Shown here: piece by piece, positions 1 to 6,333 of the stretch
Position numbering within the stretch: the stretch's first letter is position 1
Layout: each line of letters starts with the position of its first letter
Assembly: GCF_014201315.1 (NCBI RefSeq)
Contig: NZ_JACHDY010000010.1
Span: 1 to 46,366 of the forward strand
Direction: 5' to 3'
Source: Edaphobacter lichenicola
GTDB taxonomy: Bacteria > Acidobacteriota > Terriglobia > Terriglobales > Acidobacteriaceae
Length of the DNA: 46,366 nt
The notes under the pieces: generated by a model
Databases searched by the model: none
What the model was told of the DNA's origin: nothing
Seen by the model: only the letters and a program-made list of their open reading frames with translations
Translations under genes and position numbers: made by a program

Positions 1-1
1 C

Positions 2-67
2 AACCTCAAGCGCATCACGAACGTGCTCGGCGCAACCAAAGTTCCGGAAGCCCTTCATAACGCCTGA
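2..67 (+). pseudogene. C-terminal tail of a protein entering from the left, possibly a transposase
   Basis: An open frame runs in from the window edge and stops at the TGA at 65-67. Its 21 visible residues begin NLKRITNVLG. This resembles the 'YNLKR.INILG' end of DDE transposases of the IS1182/IS5 kind, which is only a family memory based on a very short stretch. Nothing else of the gene is in the window, so whether it is intact cannot be judged. Confidence 0.35.
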
Positions 68-462
68 TAGAGCGCAGCCACGAAACGTAAATCCCAAATC
101 CTGACCGCTTCAGAGAGAGCATCTGCTTCGCTCCTCTGCGATCTCCTGATCTGAGTTTCGAAACGACCTCGTTCCTGCCCGCAACGCCGACCCTCATCCC
201 CTGAAAAGCAAGAGCAACTGCAAAAGCCGCTAAGGGGCTCTGCCCCGATCGCGCGCGTCAAGGGGTCTCCCCAGTCTTCCGCGCTGCGCTTGTGCAGACC
301 TCCGCTGCGCTCCGCCCTTTCCGTTCCGCCTTCGGCTCCCTCTCCAAGGGTGGGAGATACCCCTCCCCTTGACGCTTGCTACCCCCGCCTTCGCCAGGTG
401 GCGTTCGGCATGTACATGCCGCGTTTCAACGCGGACGTGCAAATGCAAAAGCGGGAGGCCAG
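68..462. other. Non-coding spacer with an 11-bp inverted repeat
   Basis: No convincing gene is visible here; open frames on both strands are short, arginine-rich and overlap one another. The inverted repeat GCGTCAAGGGG (255-265) / CCCCTTGACGC (365-375) brackets a GC-rich stretch of about 120 bp. It could be a folded RNA, a repeat element or the trace of a small insertion. No target duplication or transposase is evident. Confidence 0.3.
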
Positions 463-738
463 ATGCAAACCATTCCACCAGCCACTCCGAACCCTTTCAC
501 ATGGCGGCGCTTCGCCAACGTGCGGATGGGCGATTACATCCTCGGCGAGGACACCGTAGACCTCGCGGAGTTGGGCTTTTGTGGCGATACGGTCACCGTC
601 TCTTGCTCCACCTGCGGAGAGGTTCTTGGGAATGTCCCCGTGGAACTTCTCAGCGAAGAGTTTGAAGACATCACCACAACCCACATCACCCCCGTTCTCG
701 ATTGGCACGACGCGAAACACCATCCGCGCCCTGCATAA
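463..738 (+). CDS. Small hypothetical protein with a CxxC zinc-ribbon-like motif
   Basis: The protein has 91 residues from the ATG at 463, which follows a GGGAGG-like ribosome-binding site at 452-457; upstream in-frame starts lack one. Residues around 'SCSTCGEVLG' carry a CxxC pair like half of a zinc ribbon, and no second clear CxxC pair is visible. It precedes the ArdC-like gene by 34 bp on the same strand and probably belongs to the same plasmid/ICE-type operon. The function is unknown to me. Confidence 0.55.
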   Translation: MQTIPPATPNPFTWRRFANVRMGDYILGEDTVDLAELGFCGDTVTVSCSTCGEVLGNVPVELLSEEFEDITTTHITPVLDWHDAKHHPRPA

Positions 739-772
739 GCCACCGTTCCACAACCCCAAGGAGAAAAGACCC

Positions 773-1684
773 ATGAACACCCATAGCAGCATTACCCCCA
801 TTAACGAAAACACCAACCAGCCGCAGCAACGGCAGACCGCGAAGGAAATGATTGCCGCCAACGTGAAGTGCCTGATTGAACAGCTTGAGGCAGGGAAAAG
901 CGATGCTCTTACCGCATACCTGAACGCCATGAGCCGATTCCATAACTATTCCTTCGGGAATGTCTTGGAGATCGCAAGGCAGAGGCCGACTGCCACCCGT
1001 GTCGCGGGTATGTATGCATGGAACCAGCTTGGCCGCAGGGTCAAGAAGGGCGAAAAGGGGATTCGCATTCTCGCTCCTATCGTTGGCATCAAGCGCAAGC
1101 AGGACGAAGAAGCCGAGAAGGACATCACCAAACAGAATACCCGCGTTCTCGTCGGCTTCCGCAACGCCTACGTTTTCGATGTGGAACAGACCGACGGCGC
1201 AGAGCTTCCCGCCATGCGCGAGATTTCCGGCGACGTTGGAGCGAACCGCGACCGTCTTGTTTCGTATATCGAGAAGCAAGGAATCGAGCTTGTCTTTACC
1301 GAAAACATCGCCCCCGCGCTTGGTGTGAGTTATGGCGGACGCATCGCCATCCTCCCCGGACAGTCGAAAGCCGAAGAGTTCTCCACGCTCGTTCACGAGT
1401 TAGGGCATGAACTCTTGCACAAGGCCGAACGCCGCACCACCACAACCAAGGTGGTGAAAGAGACCGAGGCCGAAGCCATCGCGTTCGTGGTGGGGAAGGC
1501 CGTTGGGTTGCAGACTGGAAGCGCGTCAGCGGACTACATCCAGCTTTACCACGGCAATGCGTCGCTCTTGATTGAGAGCCTTGAAGTCATCCAGCAAGCC
1601 TCAGCCGTCATCCTTGCCGCATTGCAGCCGCCAACCCAAGAACAGGCGGAGATGCCCGATGCAGAACTAGCGAGGGTGGCGTGA
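773..1684 (+). CDS. ArdC-like antirestriction protein (ssDNA-binding domain plus zinc metallopeptidase)
   Basis: The protein has 303 residues from the ATG at 773, behind AAGGAGAAAA at 758-767. The N-terminal half (about residues 20-130) matches the ArdC N-terminal ssDNA-binding domain: the 'FHNYSFGNVLEIA..RP.ATRVAGMYAWNQLGR.V.KGEKGI.ILAP' pattern is characteristic. The C-terminal half carries an HExxH zinc site (H208-E209, H212, within HELGHELLH). ArdC proteins of conjugative plasmids protect incoming DNA against restriction; that role here is by family. The stop overlaps the start of the next gene (TGATG), so the two are probably translationally coupled. Presence of ardC-like and parB-like genes supports a conjugative or integrative element. 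Confidence 0.85.
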   Translation: MNTHSSITPINENTNQPQQRQTAKEMIAANVKCLIEQLEAGKSDALTAYLNAMSRFHNYSFGNVLEIARQRPTATRVAGMYAWNQLGRRVKKGEKGIRILAPIVGIKRKQDEEAEKDITKQNTRVLVGFRNAYVFDVEQTDGAELPAMREISGDVGANRDRLVSYIEKQGIELVFTENIAPALGVSYGGRIAILPGQSKAEEFSTLVHELGHELLHKAERRTTTTKVVKETEAEAIAFVVGKAVGLQTGSASADYIQLYHGNASLLIESLEVIQQASAVILAALQPPTQEQAEMPDAELARVA

Positions 1685-2097
1685 TGAAGACCATCCTCGC
1701 AATCATCCAGAAGGCCGGAGGTTGGCACCACGGCCTTTACCTCAAGATCGAGAACCCGCCTTTTATGGAGTTGGTCATTGAGGCGACCGACGAATCCGGC
1801 CCGTGCGGGCTTCCCGCAATTTCTGTCTGTCACTACGGCGAACAGAACGGCGATGCTATGCGGGACCCGGAAATGTGTTTCGAGTTTGGCCTAGCAGGAG
1901 GGGCGCACCTCAATCCCTTCTATTTCCGCAATGACTATGCGGGTGTGGAGCAGTGGTCTCGCTTTATCACGGACGGTCACTACGCCTATCACTCTGAATT
2001 ACACCGACAGCACGAGGAGTTTGCGAAGCTGTGGGACAAAAACCTGCGCTCCCAAGGCTTCGCCGAAGTGTTCACGGACAAGTGCATTCGTGGCTAG
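1684..2097 (+). CDS. Hypothetical protein, DUF6908-like
   Basis: The protein has 137 residues from the ATG at 1684, which overlaps the TGA of the ArdC-like gene; a GTG at 1681 is an alternative start. It has no signal peptide or membrane segment. The segments around 'MRDPEMCFEF' and 'PFYFRNDYAGVEQWS' recall the DUF6908 family found on plasmids and ICEs, an assignment made from memory and not certain. Tight coupling to the ArdC-like gene and position ahead of the ParB-like gene suggest a role in maintenance or transfer of the element. Confidence 0.65.
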   Translation: MKTILAIIQKAGGWHHGLYLKIENPPFMELVIEATDESGPCGLPAISVCHYGEQNGDAMRDPEMCFEFGLAGGAHLNPFYFRNDYAGVEQWSRFITDGHYAYHSELHRQHEEFAKLWDKNLRSQGFAEVFTDKCIRG

Positions 2098-2178
2098 TCC
2101 GCTCCCTTGGAGCGGATACGGCAGCGCGACCGCTCCACCACTCAATGCAGTGCAACCGCTCGAAAGGAGCACATCACT

Positions 2179-3771
2179 ATGAATACCGAAATTGCCAACA
2201 ACGTACCGCGTGAGCTTCCCATCGCCATGTTGACCGAATCGCCAACTAATCCGCGTCGGAACTTCGATGAAGGATTCCTGAAAGGACTTGCCAGCAGCAT
2301 CCAGTCGCAGGGTGTTCTCGCTTCCTTGCTTGTCCGACCCAAAGACCAACGCTATGAGATCGTCTTCGGAGCGCAGCGTTTTCGCGCCGCACAGATTGCC
2401 GGGAAAGAAATCGTTCCCGTCGAAATCCGCGATATGACCGACGCGCAGGTAATGGAGGCGCAACTTGTCGAAAACCTCCAGCGGCGCGACGTGCATCCGC
2501 TGGAGGAAGCGCGGAGCTTCAAAGGGCTTCTCGACCTGGAGGAGCCTACGTACAGCATCGAGCAGATTGCGGCGAAGATCGGCAAACCACCCGCCTACGT
2601 CGCCACCCGCTTGAAGTTGACCGAACTTGCTGAGGTTGTCGTGGAGGAGTTCTACCGCGAGGAGATCGGCGTCGGACATGCGCTGCTATTGGCGAAGCTG
2701 CCGCTCGACAAGCAGGAAGAAGCTCTTAAGGCTTGCTTCCGCGAGGACTGGAGTGCATCGAGCGACCGGAAGGCCAAGCGCATTCTTCTCCCCGTCCGCA
2801 ACTTGCAAACGTGGATTGAGCAAAACATCTTGCTCGTCCTCAAAGATGCTCCGTTCGATAAGAAGGACGCGCATCTCGTCGCCATCGCGGGGAGTTGTGT
2901 GGACTGTCCGAAACGGACGGGGCACAATAAGCTTCTCTTTTCCGACCTCGGCAAGCAGGACGCTTGCACCGACCCAAGCTGCTATCAGGCGAAGGTGGAC
3001 GCGCATGTGGCCAACACCATCGCCGCCAAACCCAAGCTCGTGCAAATCAGCACAGGCTACACCAAGCCGCAGGAGGGAAGTGCCATCGTTCCGCGCGGCA
3101 AGTACGTCGCCATCGCGTCGGAGAAGCCGAAAGATAAGGAACAGGCGCAACGGCCTCAGTTCAAGACGTGCAAGTTCACCACCGAGGCCATCATCGCAGA
3201 TGGCGACGGCAAGGGTGAAGTCCACAAAGTCTGCGCCAATCCCGCTTGCCCCATCCATCACCCCAAGAAGCAGCAGCAGCCGAACGTTGATGCTTCGTTC
3301 AAAGCGCAGCAAGAGAAGGAGCGGCGCGAACAGGCCATCGGCTACACCACGAGCGTCAGGACGCTTACGGCTATCACCGCAGCCGTTCCGGTGCGGTTGA
3401 TGAAGCGTGACCTGCTGTTTGTGGCAGAACGTCTGGCGGCGATGTTGAACGACAACCATCTTGCCGGTCTTGCTCGTCAACACGGCATCAAGCCCGCGAA
3501 GGAAGGCGACTCGATTGTCAAGCTCTTCACCGCGTACCTGCGTCGTGTGGAAGAGAGCAAGCTGGGGAGCGTCATGGTCGAATTAACCATTATTCTTGCC
3601 GCCTCCCGTGGCAACAGCGCAACAGTCTTGCGGGATGCGGCGGCGGTCTACAAAATAGACACCGACGCCATCGCCCTCAAGGTGAAGCAGGAGTTTTCGG
3701 CGAAAGAGAAAGCCAAGAAGGCGCCGAAACCTGCGGCGAAGGTCGTCGCAAAGGCGAAGAAGGCCGCTTAG
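2179..3771 (+). CDS. ParB/RepB/Spo0J-family DNA-binding protein with Cys-rich middle
   Basis: The protein has 530 residues from the ATG at 2179, which has GAAAGGAG 9 bases upstream. Residues about 10-100 form the ParB/sulfiredoxin-like nuclease domain, with the 'NPRRNFDE' box, 'RYEIVFGAQRFRAAQ' (the GERRxRA equivalent) and 'QLVENLQRRDVHPLEEA'. A helix-turn-helix of KorB/ParB type follows (about 105-170). Unlike plain ParB, the middle has several cysteine clusters (CVDC, CTDPSC, CKF, CANPACPIHH), suggesting zinc binding. The C-terminus is a Lys/Ala-rich tail likely to bind DNA. No ParA is visible, so it may act as an element-encoded regulator or partition/replication factor rather than a standard Par system. 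Confidence 0.8.
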   Translation: MNTEIANNVPRELPIAMLTESPTNPRRNFDEGFLKGLASSIQSQGVLASLLVRPKDQRYEIVFGAQRFRAAQIAGKEIVPVEIRDMTDAQVMEAQLVENLQRRDVHPLEEARSFKGLLDLEEPTYSIEQIAAKIGKPPAYVATRLKLTELAEVVVEEFYREEIGVGHALLLAKLPLDKQEEALKACFREDWSASSDRKAKRILLPVRNLQTWIEQNILLVLKDAPFDKKDAHLVAIAGSCVDCPKRTGHNKLLFSDLGKQDACTDPSCYQAKVDAHVANTIAAKPKLVQISTGYTKPQEGSAIVPRGKYVAIASEKPKDKEQAQRPQFKTCKFTTEAIIADGDGKGEVHKVCANPACPIHHPKKQQQPNVDASFKAQQEKERREQAIGYTTSVRTLTAITAAVPVRLMKRDLLFVAERLAAMLNDNHLAGLARQHGIKPAKEGDSIVKLFTAYLRRVEESKLGSVMVELTIILAASRGNSATVLRDAAAVYKIDTDAIALKVKQEFSAKEKAKKAPKPAAKVVAKAKKAA

Positions 3772-3785
3772 GGCAGCGGAGCAGG

Positions 3786-3836
3786 GAGGCCGCGAATCTG
3801 CGGCCTCTCCGCTTCTATTCGACGCGATAAATCGCG
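3786..3836 (+). terminator. Two hairpins just after the ParB-like gene
   Basis: GAGGCCGC (3786-3793) and GCGGCCTC (3800-3807) form a perfect 8-bp stem with a 6-nt loop. A second palindrome, CGCGATAAATCGCG, lies at 3823-3836. There is no U-tract after either, so termination is plausible but not certain. The group II intron begins about 28 bp further on, in the opposite orientation. Confidence 0.45.
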
Positions 3837-3904
3837 GCAGGGCGAACCCGCTTTGGTTTCTCCGTCGGGTAAGACAGCGGCATCTCTGCCGCTGCCTCCC
3901 CTAA

Positions 3905-3938
3905 GAACCGGACATGACAGTTTCCCGTCATCCGGCTC
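3905..3938 (-). ncRNA. Group II intron domain V (catalytic hairpin)
   Basis: The 34-nt minus-strand sequence runs from GAGCCGG through a GAAA tetraloop to GTCCGGTTC. It folds into the standard domain V shape: a lower helix containing the AGC triad, a small bulge, and an upper helix ATGACGG/CTGTCAT. It begins about 50 nt after the maturase stop codon. Confidence 0.9.
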
Positions 3939-3989
3939 AAGCCTTGGATAAGCCCCGCATGAAGCGGAGCCGGTCACAACACACAGGCG

Positions 3990-5480
3990 TCAGCGATTGC
4001 TGCTGGCTCTCTTGAGGCTCTTACGAGTCTCGAAGTAGCCGCGCCAGTTCTGATCGAACGGGTTAGCGTTCGACTTCACCTTGACGTGTCGCCAGATGGG
4101 CGTTTTGGCGGGATTGACCAGCCAAGCGACCATCGCGCGCGAACGCCGTACATTGCCGCCAGCCATCACAGCGAACATGTGCCTGCCATTTCCGAGCCGA
4201 TGCCAGTATCTGTTTGCGATCCAGGCGGTCGGCTTCTTCCAGTGGCGATGCTTTGCCCAACGCCAGAGTGAACGCCAGATGACCATCTCCGCTCTTTGGA
4301 ACGCCGACGACGCTACGATATGGCGATGATAGTTTGCCCATCCGCGGATGACCGGGTTGAGTATCCCTATCAGGTTGGCCTGATTCGCGGTGCTGTTTCT
4401 TTTGATTGCACCGCGCACCTTCTCCAAGAAGGCGTGCATGTTCTTCTTCGAGGGTGTCGTCAGAACCTTCTTGCCATGTCGCCGCAGGTTCTGCCCAAGG
4501 AAGTCGAAGCCGTTTTCGATATGCGTGATGCAGGTTTTCTCAGGTGAGAGCTGCAAGCCACGTTCGAGCAGGAAGCGCTCGACCATTGGCTTGACCTCAT
4601 TCTCCAGCAGCTCTTTCGAGCTTCCGGTGATGATGAAGTCATCGGCATAGCGTACGAAGTTCACCTTCGGATTGTGCATCTTCCCGCCGACCTTCTTATT
4701 GCGGAAGGTTTGCTTGAGAAGGTGCTCCAGTCCATCGAGTGTCAGGTTCGCCAGCGTAGGCGAGATGATGCCGCCCTGTGGTGTACCTGCCTCCGTAGCG
4801 AACAGTTTGCGGTCTTCCATGAACCCCGCTTTCAGCCATTTCCGCAACACGTCTTTGTCGGTGGGGATGTGATCGAGCATCCATGCGTGGCTTATATTGT
4901 CGAAGCAGCCACGGATGTCTCCCTCCAGCACCCATTGGGCACTGTTTCGCATACCCACAACATTAAAGCATTGCTCGATGGCATCAGCGGTCGAGCGTTC
5001 CGGTCGAAAACCATAGGAGTTAAGATCGGCTGTTGTCTCCGCGACGGGGAGCAGTGCAAGCAGGTATAACGCCTGCATCGCGCGATCCTTCATCGTGGGG
5101 ATTCCAAGCGGCCTCTGCTTCCCATTGGCCTTCGGGATATAGACGCGTCGCAACGGCTGTGGCTGATACCCACGACGCCGCAACGTGTCGATGGCCTTAT
5201 ATCTGGATGCCGGTGTGCTCCAGATTGCTCTGTCTACGCCCGGCGTGTTCTTACCCTTGTTGTGTGTCACTCGCTTCACGGCCATTGCTCGGCCAGAGAA
5301 CGAGTGGGTCAGCAGCCACTGCAAGGCTCTCACCTTGTTGTGACGGCCTTCCTGTGTTGCCTTGACGATACGCGCCTGCAGTCTCCTGACCATGTGTTCG
5401 CATCGAGACCAGTTGACCTGTTCCCATTGCGCCGCAGGGTCGGAGGCTGCACACATAGATTGCTCCACGTTCATTTGCAT
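3990..5480 (-). CDS. ltrA: Group II intron-encoded reverse transcriptase/maturase, no endonuclease domain
   Basis: The protein has 496 residues. RT motifs are in order: 'RPLGIPTMKDRAMQ' (about 123-136), 'SYGFRPERST' (155-164), 'GDIRGCFDNISH' (187-198), 'TPQGGIISPTLANL' (233-246) and the catalytic YADD (278-281) within 'FVRYADDFIITG'. The maturase (X) region with 'LNPVIRGWANYHR' lies at about 367-379. Many relatives continue after 'IWRHVKVK' into an HNH endonuclease; here the protein stops about 30 residues later and domain V starts right after, so the endonuclease is absent rather than frameshifted. It promotes splicing and reverse-splicing of its own intron; without the endonuclease, mobility probably relies on replication forks or other priming. 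Confidence 0.93.
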   Translation of the reverse strand: MQMNVEQSMCAASDPAAQWEQVNWSRCEHMVRRLQARIVKATQEGRHNKVRALQWLLTHSFSGRAMAVKRVTHNKGKNTPGVDRAIWSTPASRYKAIDTLRRRGYQPQPLRRVYIPKANGKQRPLGIPTMKDRAMQALYLLALLPVAETTADLNSYGFRPERSTADAIEQCFNVVGMRNSAQWVLEGDIRGCFDNISHAWMLDHIPTDKDVLRKWLKAGFMEDRKLFATEAGTPQGGIISPTLANLTLDGLEHLLKQTFRNKKVGGKMHNPKVNFVRYADDFIITGSSKELLENEVKPMVERFLLERGLQLSPEKTCITHIENGFDFLGQNLRRHGKKVLTTPSKKNMHAFLEKVRGAIKRNSTANQANLIGILNPVIRGWANYHRHIVASSAFQRAEMVIWRSLWRWAKHRHWKKPTAWIANRYWHRLGNGRHMFAVMAGGNVRRSRAMVAWLVNPAKTPIWRHVKVKSNANPFDQNWRGYFETRKSLKRASSNR

Positions 5481-6082
5481 TTCCTCCTACGAAGATTCTG
5501 TAAGCTCTTTCGTCAACCATGACCCGCTGGAAGTCTGCCTGCTTTCGCACGGAGTGATGTCGCAACTCCTATCCGCTCCATTACAGAGCGGCGTTCGCTT
5601 TCTCCAGCCTCCTCTACCCGCTGCACCAACAGCGCACCTTACGGTGACGCCTGCCCTTGAGAGGGCAGTGCATCGGGCTTACCTTGTTCCGTTTGAACGA
5701 CACGAATGACGTAGTCCCTGCCTGCACACCGGCAGCCTATTTGTCCGTGTGTCCCAGTGCAGGTGGGAGCATCCGGCTGCGTTGCCTTTTGGCTAGAGCC
5801 TGTCAGCGTCTTTGGCTCTTTGATGTTGACGATGCCTACGGCAGTTCACATGTGTTGGACATATCATTCAGCCTGGCCCTCCCACCGCCGTGACGCTGGC
5901 AGTGTGAGATCGCCCCTCGCGGGGCTCCTCTGTCTCACGACGGAGGGCCGTTTTCTCGGCAGCTCTCGACCCAGCCGTTACCAGCTACGCCGATGCCGAT
6001 AGGCTACTGCGGACGGAACCGCAGGTTCAGCTCCACGAATCCTCCCGTGTTGAACAATCATTCAAACGACTTCAAGTCGCAC

Positions 6083-6333
6083 CTGCACCCTCATCCCGCT
6101 GCCGGCCCCCGCTCGCCGGTTTACGCGGCAGGAGTCGAGTTCCTCCTCCTGCACCTTCCCCCCAGAGCGTTCCAGGCTTAAGTGAAGTTCTGCCCATAAA
6201 GGTCAATTTAGGCTTGGAATCATCTCGAAGTGGCCCCCGGCACTCCGCTCGTGGAGTTTTGTTATCCTTCTTCTTTCAGACATTTGAGTATGGATCGAGC
6301 CGCCAGAGCGGCCCGTCCGGAACGTTGAGTTCG
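6083..6333. other. Intergenic region upstream of the Druantia-like operon
   Basis: This stretch lies between the intron's 5' end and the first operon gene. It holds a 7-bp hairpin (GCAGGAG 6128-6134 / CTCCTGC 6146-6152) inside a polypyrimidine patch. The operon promoter should lie here or within the intron end, but I cannot identify -35/-10 boxes with confidence. In-frame codons extend the first gene upstream to 6214, without a ribosome-binding site. Confidence 0.4.

Larger units (their letters stand above)
3864..6082 (-). mobile_element. Group II intron with its own reverse transcriptase/maturase
   Basis: The 5' end is placed at 6082, where the minus strand reads GTGCGACTTGAAGTC, the consensus GUGCGAC start. 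The 3' end is placed near 3864, after domain V and a domain VI-like hairpin (GCGGCAGAGATGCCGC) ending ACCCGAC. This gives about 2.2 kb with roughly 600 nt of domains I-III ahead of the maturase gene in domain IV. The base-pairing fits: the last six bases of the 5' exon read GTGCAG (minus strand, 6088-6083) and CTGCAC occurs about 320 nt inside the intron (minus strand, 5762-5757), where EBS1 is expected. The 3' boundary is less certain than the 5' one. The intron sits between the ParB-like gene and the Druantia-like operon and interrupts no recognisable gene. Confidence 0.85.

Noticed and set aside
230..930. Long minus-strand frames antisense to the small zinc-ribbon-like gene
   Set aside because: They overlap genes with good ribosome-binding sites, lack their own and have skewed Arg/Ser composition, so they are shadows.
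3990..5480. Defence-type reverse transcriptase (retron, DRT or DGR)
   Set aside because: The maturase X domain, the GTGCGAC start and a perfect domain V next to the gene show an ordinary group II intron.
5637..5637. Alternative intron 5' end at a GTGCGC sequence near 5637 (minus strand)
   Set aside because: It would leave only about 160 nt before the maturase, too little for domains I-III. The site at 6082 also has EBS1/IBS1 pairing.
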